Source: CAIUMH01 sp037142475
GTDB lineage: Bacteria; Actinomycetota; Acidimicrobiia; Acidimicrobiales; RAAP-2
DNA: 9,601 bases
Assembly: GCA_037142475.1 (NCBI GenBank)
Contig: JBAXAR010000076.1
Location: 1-9,601, forward strand
Direction of reading: 5' to 3'
The notes beneath the pieces are model-generated. The model was not told where the DNA came from and made no database searches. It saw nothing but the letters and a program-made list of their open reading frames with translations. Each line of letters opens with the position of its first letter. Positions within the stretch are counted from its first letter, which is position 1. Below are positions 1 through 7,232 of this stretch, one piece after another. Made by a program: the position numbers and the translations under genes.

Positions 1-964
1 GATAGAGGTTGAACTTGGGGGTGTTGATGTAATCCTTGAACCGGCCGTGAACCGGGTGCCACAGGGCGTGAATAGCCCCGAGAACCGCCCAGCAGTCTCG
101 CTCGTGATCAACGATCACCCGGAGGCCCACGAGGTCGAAGATGTCATCGAACTCCTTGCCTCGCACGACCATCTTTTCGTAGATGCTCCAGAGGTGTTTT
201 CCTCGACCGTTGACTTCGGCGGTGAGATCCATCTCGCCGAGACGGGCCGAGAGTTCCTGGGCAACTCGCTCGACCAGGTCATCGCGCTCAGGAGCCCGAG
301 AGGCAACCATCTGTTCGATCTCGGCATAGCGCTTGGGGTGCAAGGTGGCGAAGCAGAGGTCTTCGAGCTGCCACTTGACCTGCTGGACACCCAGCCGGTG
401 CGCAAGAGGGGCATAGACATCAAGGGTCTCTTGAGCGATACGCCGTTGCTTCCATTCCGGCATGACCGCCAGAGTTCGCATGTTGTGGAGGCGGTCCGCA
501 AGCTTGATCAACAGGACTCGCCAATCAGACGCCATTGCGATGAGCATTTTTCGGATCGTTGCTGCCTGCTGGGCTTCTTTCGAGTCGAACGCCAAACGGT
601 CGAGTTTTGTCACGCCGTCGACCACCGCTGCGATCTGCGGGCCGAACGTTTCCTCAATGTCGGCAAGGGTTAGGCCAGTGTCCTCGGCCGCATCGTGAAG
701 CAATGCCGCAGAAATGGTTGTCGCGTCAAGCCCGAGCTCGGCGACGATGCCAGCGACGGCCACCGGATGAGTGATGTAGGCCTCCCCCGACTGCCGCATC
801 TGGCCTGCATGCGCCTTCGCCGCAACATGGGCCGCTGCGACGATCAGATCCGTCGGCTCCTCGGGGCGCTTCTCCTCACAGGCCCGGAGGACCGGTGCCA
901 GCAGTTCGTCGACCATCTCGGTCGTCGAATCCTCTCCCACCTTCACCCCAATCGGGCTCACCAT
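1..964 (-). CDS. rel: Bifunctional (p)ppGpp synthetase/hydrolase Rel (RelA/SpoT family), 3' part outside window
   Basis: Makes and degrades the stringent-response alarmone (p)ppGpp from GTP/GDP and ATP; cytoplasmic and ribosome-associated. The first 321 residues are visible; the gene runs off the left edge. The HD hydrolase domain comes first and looks active: H52, H66 (ITHP), H90-D91 with E94-D95 (LLHDAAED) and D157 (KLADRLHNMRT). The synthetase domain follows, with RGKHLWSIYEKM at 254-265, a catalytic-type Asp in DLVGLR (277-282), and RFKD at 308-311. RFKD is the RxKD form typical of bifunctional Rel/SpoT rather than synthetase-only RelA (ExDD). The regulatory TGS/ACT part is not in the window. 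The ATG at 964 lies 35 bases after the secF stop and lacks a clear Shine-Dalgarno; GTG at codon 2 and ATG at codon 17 are alternative starts. The N-terminus is shorter than the M. tuberculosis Rel I recall. Family assignment is very secure; the exact start is less so. Confidence 0.96.
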   Translation of the reverse strand, partial: MVSPIGVKVGEDSTTEMVDELLAPVLRACEEKRPEEPTDLIVAAAHVAAKAHAGQMRQSGEAYITHPVAVAGIVAELGLDATTISAALLHDAAEDTGLTLADIEETFGPQIAAVVDGVTKLDRLAFDSKEAQQAATIRKMLIAMASDWRVLLIKLADRLHNMRTLAVMPEWKQRRIAQETLDVYAPLAHRLGVQQVKWQLEDLCFATLHPKRYAEIEQMVASRAPERDDLVERVAQELSARLGEMDLTAEVNGRGKHLWSIYEKMVVRGKEFDDIFDLVGLRVIVDHERDCWAVLGAIHALWHPVHGRFKDYINTPKFNLY

Positions 965-970
965 GGGACC

Positions 971-976
971 ACGCTA
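971..976 (-). promoter_or_regulatory. Candidate -10 element for leaderless rel transcript
   Basis: The minus strand reads TAGCGT, then 6 bases, then the ATG of rel. TANNNT 6-7 bases before an ATG that has no Shine-Dalgarno is the known signature of leaderless transcription in actinobacteria. No TTGACA-like -35 is visible. The site lies in the 35-base gap after secF, so rel may be transcribed both from here and by read-through from secDF. Inference from pattern and spacing. Confidence 0.4.
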
Positions 977-999
977 CTTGGACCTTCGGCCGATGGGGC

Positions 1000-2199
1000 T
1001 CAGCGCTTCTTCTTCTTGCGTGGACGCGGTATCGCCGATTCCAACGGTGCGCCCGCTGCGATCCGAGCCGATGCGGATCCCGGCCGAATGACGCCGGATG
1101 CCGAGCCAGCGGCGGAACTCGTCGCCGATCCTGCTTGACCTGCCATTGCGGCCATCGCAGGCGTGAAGACTTCACCACGACCTGATCGCGCGTCGAGACG
1201 CTGTCGGACGGCCCGCCAGCGCTGCTCTCGCTCTTTGAGGATCGCGAGCGATGGGGAGGCGATGAAAATCGATGAATACGCTCCGGCGAGGAGGCCGACA
1301 AAGAGAGCCAAGCCGTAATTCAACAACGTGGTGGCTCCAAGAATCTCAGCGCCCACCACCAAGACAGCCAACACCGGCAAGATAGCCACCAACGAAGTAT
1401 TGATTGACCGCGCCAGAGTCTGATTCATTGAGAGATTCACCATCTCCGAGTAGGTCATCCGTCCCGACGCACCAAACGACCGACTGTTGTCTCGGACTCT
1501 GTCGAACACGACGACGGTGTCATAGAGGGAATAACCCAGGATGGTCAGCACCGCGACCACCGTGTCAGGCGTAATTTGGAAGCCGGCAATTGCGTAGATC
1601 CCAACAGTGACAAGGAGGTCGTGGATCATGGCAATAAAGGCAGCGAGGGCCATCTTCGGCTCAAACCGGAAGCTGATGTAGATCCCCACCGCGAGGAAGA
1701 AGAGACCGAGTGCCCAGAGTGCCCTGCTGGTTACCTCTCCACCCCATGTCGGTCCCACCGTGTTGGCGGATACTTGAGCTGGGGTGGTCTTTCCGAGAAT
1801 GGCCATCGCTGCGATGACCTTCTTGTTGATCACCGCCTGCTGCGCAGTCGGGAGGTCCTTGAGGTTGGCTTCGACCGAGATCGTGCGGCCTCCGAGGACC
1901 TGAACCACAGGCTGTGGGACCCCTGCAGCCTCTACGGCAGACGTCGCTTGGGCCACGGTGACGTTGTTCGCTGGCACCGCCCAAGAAGATCCACCCTTGA
2001 AGTCGATTCCAAGATTGAGCCCTCGGACGCCAATGGCCACGGTGCCGGCGATGATGATGATGGCCGAGATTGTGAACCAGATCTTTCGTTTTCCGACAAA
2101 GTCGAATTGCGTCTGTCCCCGATAGAGCCTGCGGACGACGCTGGAACTCCTCGTCTCTTCGTTGCTGGTCGGGGCCTGTTCGATGGTCGTGTCACTCAT
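1000..2199 (-). CDS. secF: Protein translocase subunit SecF
   Basis: Inner-membrane partner of SecD. The SecDF complex uses the proton gradient to pull preproteins through SecYEG on the outer face of the membrane. The 399 residues show TM1 at about 38-58, the family motif GIDFKGG (64-70), an external domain to about 145, VGPTWGGEVTSRA (148-160), and five further membrane segments from about 160 to 322. One of these carries LGYSLYDTVVVFDRVRDN (221-238), the conserved TM4 region of SecF. From about 340 the protein has a low-complexity tail rich in Ala, Ser and Gly ending PRPRKKKKR; this tail is outside the conserved fold and probably cytoplasmic. The ATG overlaps the secD stop by four bases (ATGA), implying translational coupling. 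The identification is secure. Confidence 0.97.
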   Translation of the reverse strand: MSDTTIEQAPTSNEETRSSSVVRRLYRGQTQFDFVGKRKIWFTISAIIIIAGTVAIGVRGLNLGIDFKGGSSWAVPANNVTVAQATSAVEAAGVPQPVVQVLGGRTISVEANLKDLPTAQQAVINKKVIAAMAILGKTTPAQVSANTVGPTWGGEVTSRALWALGLFFLAVGIYISFRFEPKMALAAFIAMIHDLLVTVGIYAIAGFQITPDTVVAVLTILGYSLYDTVVVFDRVRDNSRSFGASGRMTYSEMVNLSMNQTLARSINTSLVAILPVLAVLVVGAEILGATTLLNYGLALFVGLLAGAYSSIFIASPSLAILKEREQRWRAVRQRLDARSGRGEVFTPAMAAMAGQAGSATSSAAGSASGVIRPGSASARIAAGAPLESAIPRPRKKKKR

Positions 2200-3770
2200 G
2201 CCGGCTGCATCTCCTGGGCTGCTTGGTCACTGACCGCTCCGAGGCCGCGAGCGACACCAAAACGACGCCCTGCACTCATGCGATCGGATCGACCGAGGAG
2301 GATTACTGCCGGACGGGTGAAGTAGTAGGTGATCACGATGTCGAGGATTGTGGAGAGGCCGAGGAAGAAGGCGAATCCACGGACTGCCCCAAGGGCCACC
2401 AGATAGAGAATGACGGCTGCGAGCAGCGAGACGAAGTCAGCAGCGAGGACCGTTCGCCATGCAGACTGGAAACCACGATCAACGCTGCTCCGGACGCTTC
2501 GACCAGATCGTGCTTCGTCCTTCAGGCGTTCGAAATACACGATGTACGAGTCAACGGTGATGCCGATCGAGACGATTAGTCCCGTCACGCCGGCCAGATC
2601 AAAGCTCGGGGCAAGTGATGTGTGGCCGAGCGCCGAGACGATTGCCCACAGAAGCATGGCGGTCAACCCGAGGCCCGCCACGACAACGAGTCCGAGCGCC
2701 CGGTAGTACACGATCGTGTAAATCAATACGAGAAGCAGTCCAGCCAGCCCAGCGCCCAGGCCTGCGATAAGCGAGGAATGCCCCAAACTCGGAGAAATGG
2801 TCTGCGTGGTCAGAGGAACCAACCGAACGGGAAGCGCACCGAACTGTAGGGCCCGTGCGAGGTTTTGTGCATCCGCCTGAGTCAGGCTTCCACTGATCTG
2901 ACCCGTCCCTTGGAACGACGAGAACGAAGACGATCCCGGTTGGATCAAAGGAGCCGACTCAACCACCCCATCAAGATCGATCGCTACGACTTGGTGGAAA
3001 TTGTCTTGCGCAACCTTGTCCCAAGCCGCTGAGCCCTTCGAGGTAAGCGTGTAGTTCACCACCCACGCACCCGCTTGATCCTGCTGGGCCTGGGCGGTCT
3101 TGACTGCTTCTCCGGTGAGTTGAGCCGGTCCTGCCACGTAACGAATTTGATTCGATCCACCATGGCCGGGGAGAAGAACCGTCCGCTCGGCGAGGTCAGC
3201 GGCCGAAAGGGTCGATCGGTGTGAGGAGAAGGCCGGATCGGGACCCACGTTGTTCGCAGAATACCCCTGCACGCTGGCTGAATTCGCCTGGATGGCCAGA
3301 TTGGCCGCGGTGAGCTCGTAGTTCGATCCGCAGGCCGGCAGAGGGCTCCCCACCGGTTCCGCCTTCTTCGACTTCGGGCCCACGAATGGAGGCGAGTAAC
3401 AGAGAACTGGTCGGAAGAGCAGCTGAGCCGTTTGGCCGACGTTCTTGAGAACTTCTCGTGCATTTTTCACGCCGGGTACCGAGACGACGATATCGGTTCC
3501 CTGTGTGGAAACTTGGGAACCGGAGACCCCAAGAGAGTCGACGCGATTGGTAAGCACCGCGACTGTCTGATTGAGTGCTGCAGTCGTCGGGTGGCCCTGG
3601 GGCCGGTAGACGACAGAGAGCCCGCCGGCGAGATCGAGTCCGAGCTTCGGCTGCCAATTGGCTGCGAGCGTGAGCCCGAAGGATCCCAGGGTGATGATGA
3701 TCACCGTCAAGAGGCTGATCCAGAGTCTCCGAGTTTGACGTTGGCTCGACCCTCCGGTCTTCGCACTCAT
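2196..3770 (-). CDS. secD: Protein translocase subunit SecD
   Basis: Membrane component of the SecDF export motor. The 524 residues show TM1 at about 15-37, LGLDLAGG (43-50), and the P1-type external domain including NRVDSLGVS (75-83) and VSVPGVKNA (96-104). ALPVRLVPL (312-320) and ISPSLG (325-330) lead into TM2. The remaining five membrane segments run from about 332 to 492, and the TM4 motif SIGITVDSYIVYFERLKDE (401-419) contains the conserved Asp407. Between about 120 and 215 there is a less conserved external insertion with two cysteines, C124 and C147, that could form a disulfide. The gene overlaps the yajC stop at its start and the secF start at its end by four bases each, so yajC-secD-secF is a coupled unit. 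The identification is secure. Confidence 0.97.
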   Translation of the reverse strand: MSAKTGGSSQRQTRRLWISLLTVIIITLGSFGLTLAANWQPKLGLDLAGGLSVVYRPQGHPTTAALNQTVAVLTNRVDSLGVSGSQVSTQGTDIVVSVPGVKNAREVLKNVGQTAQLLFRPVLCYSPPFVGPKSKKAEPVGSPLPACGSNYELTAANLAIQANSASVQGYSANNVGPDPAFSSHRSTLSAADLAERTVLLPGHGGSNQIRYVAGPAQLTGEAVKTAQAQQDQAGAWVVNYTLTSKGSAAWDKVAQDNFHQVVAIDLDGVVESAPLIQPGSSSFSSFQGTGQISGSLTQADAQNLARALQFGALPVRLVPLTTQTISPSLGHSSLIAGLGAGLAGLLLVLIYTIVYYRALGLVVVAGLGLTAMLLWAIVSALGHTSLAPSFDLAGVTGLIVSIGITVDSYIVYFERLKDEARSGRSVRSSVDRGFQSAWRTVLAADFVSLLAAVILYLVALGAVRGFAFFLGLSTILDIVITYYFTRPAVILLGRSDRMSAGRRFGVARGLGAVSDQAAQEMQPA

Positions 3771-4168
3771 CCCTGCGTATCCTCGCCGTCGGATCCCTCG
3801 CCAGCGTCTTCGGTGATCTCGGTGTTGCTCACGGCAGCCATTTCTGGCTCAATCTTTCGAGCGATGGCTCCCTTGACAAAGGTGATGCGATTTGGTGCGC
3901 CGAGAGCCGGGTCGTCTCCGGCGTTCTGTCCAGTGGCGAGCGTCACATACGTGTCGTCAAGAGACACAACCACCCCATGGGTGCCGCCGATCGTAACGAC
4001 AACGTCGCCTATCTCCACTGCGCTGGCTTGCGAGCGGGCCTTCCGCTGTGCCTGCTGACGGGGCCGAATAAACAGCAGGTACATGGCACCGAAAAGGATC
4101 ATCAGGACATACAAAAGCCAAGGAGGACCTGAATTCTGCGTCGCTGCAATGCTGATAAAGGTTGTCAT
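3767..4168 (-). CDS. yajC: Preprotein translocase subunit YajC
   Basis: Small single-pass membrane protein associated with the SecDF complex. From the ATG at 4168 it is 133 residues: a short outside N-terminus, a membrane segment at about 17-35 (PPWLLYVLMILFGAMYLLF), then IRPRQQAQRK, the conserved basic stretch just inside the membrane. A small soluble domain follows with IGDVVVTIGGTHGVV, the typical YajC core. The C-terminus is acidic and low in complexity (EDAGEGSDGEDTQG). The open frame extends upstream to 4447 into ruvB, but this ATG is preferred because GGAG lies five bases before it and the protein then has normal YajC length. The stop overlaps secD by four bases. It lies 41 bases after the ruvB stop. 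Confidence 0.93.
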   Translation of the reverse strand: MTTFISIAATQNSGPPWLLYVLMILFGAMYLLFIRPRQQAQRKARSQASAVEIGDVVVTIGGTHGVVVSLDDTYVTLATGQNAGDDPALGAPNRITFVKGAIARKIEPEMAAVSNTEITEDAGEGSDGEDTQG

Positions 4169-4173
4169 CTCAA

Positions 4174-4177
4174 CTCC
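4174..4177 (-). promoter_or_regulatory. Ribosome binding site deciding the yajC start
   Basis: GGAG, then TTGAG, then ATG on the minus strand gives a five-base spacing. This supports the ATG at 4168 over the longer open frame that begins inside ruvB. Confidence 0.65.
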
Positions 4178-4209
4178 GAACGGATGCCACATCGTGGGCG
4201 ACCCCGACC

Positions 4210-5298
4210 CTAGCCGAGCGTGGGATCCCTCTTCCCTCCAGCAAAGAGGTTTGTCGTGGCCGTGGCCACGGTCACGCCAAGGTGTGCGAAGGCTGCCGGA
4301 GTTGCAACTCTTCCTCGTGGGGTTCGGTGCACCAACCCACGTTGGACCAAGAACGGTTCGTGCGCATCTTCGATTGTGCCTTGCTCTTCGCCGACCGACT
4401 GAGCCAGCGTTGAGAGCCCGACAGGTTGTCCGCCAAACCTCACGCACAGAACCTCGAGGATCATCCGATCCAGCTTGTCGAGGCCAAGGTGGTCGACGCC
4501 GAAGAGCGTCAGACCCTCGTCGGCGGCCTCCTGCGAGATCGTGCCGTCACCACGAACCTCGACAAAGTCCCTGACCCGTCGAAGCAGCCGGTTGGCGATG
4601 CGAGGAGTTCCCCGAGATCGTTCGGCGATTCGATACGCCCCGCCTTCATCGATCGCAACCTCGAGCAGTCGAGCCGAGCGTTCCACGATGGCCTGGAGAT
4701 CGTCAGTTTCGTAAAGGTCGACGCGACCGACAAAGCCAAACCGGTCCCGCAGAGGCCCTGCCACAAGGCCAATTCGAGTGGTCGCACCGATCAGGGTGAA
4801 ATGAGGGAGATCGAGTCGGATCGAACGAGCGCTCGGGCCTTTGCCGATAACGATGTCGATCTTCGAGTCCTCCATCGCCGGATACAGGACCTCCTCGACG
4901 GCCTTCGAGAGGCGATGGATTTCATCGATGAACAGAACATCACCCTGGTTCAGGTCGGTCAGGAGGGCGGCAATATCACCTGGGCGTGCCAGCACCGGCC
5001 CGGAGGTCACCCTCAGCCCGACCCCCAACTCAGCCGCCACGATCCCGGCCAAAGAGGTCTTTCCCAGCCCAGGTGGTCCGGCGAAAAGCAGGTGATCGAC
5101 CGCTTGGCCCCGCAGGCGAGCCGCCTCAAGCACGATGCTCAGGTGTTCGATGAGTTCGGGCTGACCGACAAACTCTGAAAGCGAGTGAGGACGCAATGAC
5201 GCGTCTTCGAATTCCTCGCTGCTCGGAGCGGCAGCCGATGTCGGTGGGTCGACTTCTTGACCTGACGATGGTTCGAGTGCGTCCCTCCGTGGCGTCAT
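4210..5298 (-). CDS. ruvB: Holliday junction branch migration ATPase RuvB
   Basis: Hexameric AAA+ motor that drives branch migration of Holliday junctions together with RuvA. The 362 residues show SLSEFVGQPELIEHL (39-53), Walker A GPPGLGKT (74-81), Walker B FIDEIHRL (123-130), and the sensor 1 region LIGATTRIG (169-177). The arginine-finger segment GPLRDRFGF (181-189) has R184, and RGTPRIANRLLRR (229-241) is the sensor 2 region. The C-terminal winged-helix domain has QPVGLSTLA (291-299), GEEQGTIED (303-311) and RTPRGR (325-330). The first 30 or so residues are a variable, acidic and Ser/Pro-rich extension. The ATG overlaps the ruvA stop by four bases (ATGA). All key motifs are present, so an active enzyme is expected. 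Confidence 0.98.
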   Translation of the reverse strand: MTPRRDALEPSSGQEVDPPTSAAAPSSEEFEDASLRPHSLSEFVGQPELIEHLSIVLEAARLRGQAVDHLLFAGPPGLGKTSLAGIVAAELGVGLRVTSGPVLARPGDIAALLTDLNQGDVLFIDEIHRLSKAVEEVLYPAMEDSKIDIVIGKGPSARSIRLDLPHFTLIGATTRIGLVAGPLRDRFGFVGRVDLYETDDLQAIVERSARLLEVAIDEGGAYRIAERSRGTPRIANRLLRRVRDFVEVRGDGTISQEAADEGLTLFGVDHLGLDKLDRMILEVLCVRFGGQPVGLSTLAQSVGEEQGTIEDAHEPFLVQRGLVHRTPRGRVATPAAFAHLGVTVATATTNLFAGGKRDPTLG

Positions 5299-5882
5299 GC
5301 TCGCCTCAGCTCTCGCAGGGCCAGCCGCAAGCCCGTTTGGACATCTTCATCGCCACTGAGATCTCGGACTGCTGCTCTGATTTCATCAGGTGAGTAACCG
5401 AGCTCACCAAGGGCCTCGGAGACCTCTCCAACTACTGACGATGAACCACGTTCCTCGCTGCCACTCGGGGTGACGCCGAGGTCTCCAAGCGAGCCCTGGA
5501 GCTCGAGCACGAGTCGGGCGGCGGTCTTCTTCCCCACTCCAGTCACCGTCTCGAAGGCGCCAGCGTCGCTTTCGCGGATCGCTCGCGCCACCTCCCGGTC
5601 ACCCAAGGAGCCCAGGATGGCCAGGGCCAAAGAAGGTCCGACGCCATGTGTTCCAAGCAGGATCTCGAAGATCTGTCGTTCGGAGTCCGTGGCGAAACCA
5701 AAAAGGACAATTGCGTCCTCGCGGACATGGGTATGCACCGACACGCTCACCTCGCCGTCCGCTGAAACAAGCGTGGCGGTGGTGCTTGGGGTTGCGATCA
5801 CCCGGTAGCCAACTCCCGCCACATCGATCACGATCTCGCCGGGAGCGCTCCGTCCCACGGTGCCACGTAGGGACCCAATCAC
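5295..5882 (-). CDS. ruvA: Holliday junction DNA helicase subunit RuvA
   Basis: Tetrameric protein that binds the four-way junction and loads RuvB. The 195 residues are close to the usual family length. Domain I (OB fold) begins MIGSLRGTV and includes the acidic pin E55-D56 in HVREDAIVLFGF, at the same positions as in E. coli RuvA. Domain II has two helix-hairpin-helix motifs, HGVGPSLALAIL (79-90) and GVGKKTAARLVLEL (115-128). A flexible Gly/Ser-rich linker (about 136-150) leads to domain III (about 151-195, including LGYSPDEIRAAV), which binds RuvB. Translation starts at a GTG that overlaps the ruvC stop by four bases (GTGA), pointing to coupled translation. Confidence 0.97.
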   Translation of the reverse strand: MIGSLRGTVGRSAPGEIVIDVAGVGYRVIATPSTTATLVSADGEVSVSVHTHVREDAIVLFGFATDSERQIFEILLGTHGVGPSLALAILGSLGDREVARAIRESDAGAFETVTGVGKKTAARLVLELQGSLGDLGVTPSGSEERGSSSVVGEVSEALGELGYSPDEIRAAVRDLSGDEDVQTGLRLALRELRRA

Positions 5883-6391
5883 CGCGCCGCCGCCGATCGA
5901 ACCGCTAGGTCATAGCGCTGGTTCGTGAGGTGACAGGCGGCGATCGCCACCGCATCCGCCGCATCCGGCGGTGAGAGCACCTTGTCAAGGCCACACAGAC
6001 GAGCGACCATGGACTGGACCTGCTCCTTGGTGGCCCCGCCGTGGCCGACGACTGCTTGCTTAACCTCATTTGGGGTGTAGCCAACCACTTCAAGACCTCG
6101 CCGAGAAGCAGCCGCCATCATCACGCCCGATGCTTGGGCAACCGAGATAGCGGTTCGTACGTTGGTCTGGAAGAAGATCCTCTCGATGGCGACTTGGCTC
6201 GGCGAAAACTCGTCCAAGAGAGCCTCGATGTCGTTGAGCAGCACACCAAGGCGCACGGCCACGGGATCAGTTCGGGGTGTTTCCAAGACGCCAGCTGCCT
6301 TGACCAGAAACGGGACGGATCCAGATCCCGTCCGCTGCACGACTCCGAAGCCACATCGGGTCAAGCCCGGATCGATGCCAAGGACGAACAT
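5879..6391 (-). CDS. ruvC: Crossover junction endodeoxyribonuclease RuvC
   Basis: Homodimeric Mg2+-dependent resolvase that cuts Holliday junctions after RuvAB branch migration. The 170 residues are near the E. coli length. The four catalytic acidic residues are all visible: D7 in GIDPGLTRCGFG, E70 in VAIERIFF, and D143 and D146 in SPPDAADAVAIAACH. The segment YTPNEVKQAVVGHGGATKEQV (about 105-125) is also typical. The ATG at 6391 begins directly with the conserved FVLGIDPG strand, so the start is well supported although no Shine-Dalgarno is present; a leaderless promoter is proposed just upstream. ruvC, ruvA and ruvB are joined by 4-base overlaps. As sequenced, the shifted yebC frame would overlap the first codons of ruvC. 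Confidence 0.97.
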   Translation of the reverse strand: MFVLGIDPGLTRCGFGVVQRTGSGSVPFLVKAAGVLETPRTDPVAVRLGVLLNDIEALLDEFSPSQVAIERIFFQTNVRTAISVAQASGVMMAAASRRGLEVVGYTPNEVKQAVVGHGGATKEQVQSMVARLCGLDKVLSPPDAADAVAIAACHLTNQRYDLAVRSAAAR

Positions 6392-6398
6392 GCGTTCG

Positions 6399-6404
6399 AT
6401 TCTA
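6399..6404 (-). promoter_or_regulatory. Candidate -10 element for leaderless ruvC-ruvA-ruvB transcript
   Basis: The minus strand reads TAGAAT, then seven bases, then the ATG of ruvC, with no Shine-Dalgarno in between. TAGAAT is one base from the TATAAT consensus, and the spacing would put transcription initiation on the A of the start codon. No clear -35 is seen. This would be the principal promoter for the ruvCAB-yajC-secDF group. Inference from pattern. Confidence 0.5.
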
Positions 6405-6430
6405 GCCTGAGAGTGAGGGATCCGGTGGGA

Positions 6431-7179
6431 TCAACCTTCGTAGCTAGCGAGGATTTCGTCGGGCATGTCGAAGTTTGCGTGCACATCCTGAACGTCATCA
6501 AGATCGTCGATGGCCTCCATGAGGCGGAGGACCTTCTGGGCATCGCCCTCATCGGTGATCGGCACCGTTTGAGTGGGCTCAAGTGATGGTTCAGCCGACT
6601 CAGGTTTTGCGCCGCCGCCTCAAAGGCATCACGAATGGCAATCAAGTCAGTCGGTGCGCAGGTGACCCGCCAATGATCGCCAGCATCTGACACGTCATCG
6701 GCACCAACCTCGAGCGCCATCTCCATCAGCTGCTCTTCATCAAGGCTCTTCGAGAACGAAAGGATCCCTCTGCGTTCGAACTGCCAACTGACCGAACCCG
6801 GCTCGGCCATGGACCCGCCGTTCTTGGAGAAGACATTGCGCATCTCGGCCCCCGTACGGTTCCGATTATCAGTCAACGTTTCGACGATGACCGCAACCCC
6901 GCAGGGGGCGTAGCCCTCATAGCTCACTGCCTCATAACGAACACCCTCGAGTTCACCAGTCCCCCGCTTAATGGCCCGTTCGATTGTGTCGAGAGGCACG
7001 GAGGCGTCACGGGCCTTGGCGAACATCGTCCGGAGAGTGGCGTTCGACGAGACGTCGCCTCCGCCCTCTCGCGCGGCAACTTCAACCTGCCGAATGAGCT
7101 TGGCAAAGACTTTGGCTCGGGCCTTGTCCTTGGCACCCTTGCGGTGTTTCGTCGTCGCCCACTTTGAGTGACCCGACAT
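6431..7179 (-). CDS. yebC: YebC/PmpR family protein (TACO1-like), frameshifted near its C-terminus as sequenced
   Basis: YebC proteins were long annotated as transcriptional regulators; more recent work assigns members a role in relieving ribosome stalling at proline runs. The start is diagnostic (MSGHSKWATTKHRKGAKDK), as are RAIKRGTGE (68-76), YEGYAPCGVAVIVE (87-100) and TDNRNRTGAEMRNVFSKNGG (103-122). After residue about 189 the frame loses all family similarity and runs on to a stop at 6361, inside ruvC. In the frame reached by a one-base shift, the expected ending resumes at once (KPESAEPSLEPTQTVPITDE) and continues to PDEILASYEG and a TGA at 6433-6431. One missing base at about 6606-6618 explains this and would give a normal 249-residue protein. 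It is either a sequencing or assembly error or a real disruption of the third domain. The start is supported by a strong ribosome binding site. Confidence 0.88.
6606..6618 (-). other. Apparent one-base deletion (frameshift) in yebC
   Basis: On the minus strand the codons GAG GCG GCG are followed by GCGCAAAAC; family sequence expects GAG GCG GCG GGC GCA AAA (E-A-A-G-A-K). Loss of a single G from this GC-only stretch shifts the reading frame. The downstream frame is intact to its natural end. No canonical slippery heptamer is present, so programmed frameshifting is unlikely. Confidence 0.8.
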
Positions 7180-7186
7180 CGTGGTA

Positions 7187-7194
7187 CCTCCCTT
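7187..7194 (-). promoter_or_regulatory. Strong ribosome binding site of yebC
   Basis: AAGGGAGG lies seven bases before the ATG at 7179. It is the best Shine-Dalgarno in the window and fixes the yebC start, in contrast to pdxS, ruvC and rel, which have none. Confidence 0.75.
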
Positions 7195-7226
7195 GCGCCA
7201 CCAGCAGACCGCTGCGGCATGTCGCG

Positions 7227-7232
7227 ATGCTA
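7227..7232 (-). promoter_or_regulatory. Weak candidate -10 element upstream of yebC
   Basis: TAGCAT on the minus strand sits in the 66-base gap between pdxT and yebC. It would start a transcript about 40 bases before the ATG, long enough to include the ribosome binding site. No -35 is recognisable, so this is only suggestive; yebC may also be read from the pdxS-pdxT transcript. Confidence 0.25.

Noticed and set aside
47..673. Plus-strand open frame of 208 codons
   Set aside because: It lies antisense to rel, whose minus-strand frame has unmistakable HD and synthetase motifs. The plus-strand translation resembles no family I know.
1576..2325. Plus-strand open frame of 249 codons across the secF/secD junction
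   Set aside because: It is antisense to two well-conserved membrane proteins, and its translation is charged and low in complexity as expected for a shadow frame.
4207..4212. TAGGGT on the minus strand at the ruvB stop as a yajC promoter
   Set aside because: It fits TANNNT but overlaps the stop codon TAG, has no -35, and yajC has an ordinary ribosome binding site. The match is too weak to call.
4169..4447. Longer yajC starting inside ruvB
   Set aside because: The extra 93 residues are antigenic-looking shadow sequence within ruvB. The ATG at 4168 has a good GGAG and gives a normal YajC.
6595..6620. Programmed -1 frameshifting in yebC
   Set aside because: The site GCG CAA AAC has no X-XXY-YYZ slippery heptamer, and I see no strong stem-loop after it. 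A missing base explains the data more simply.
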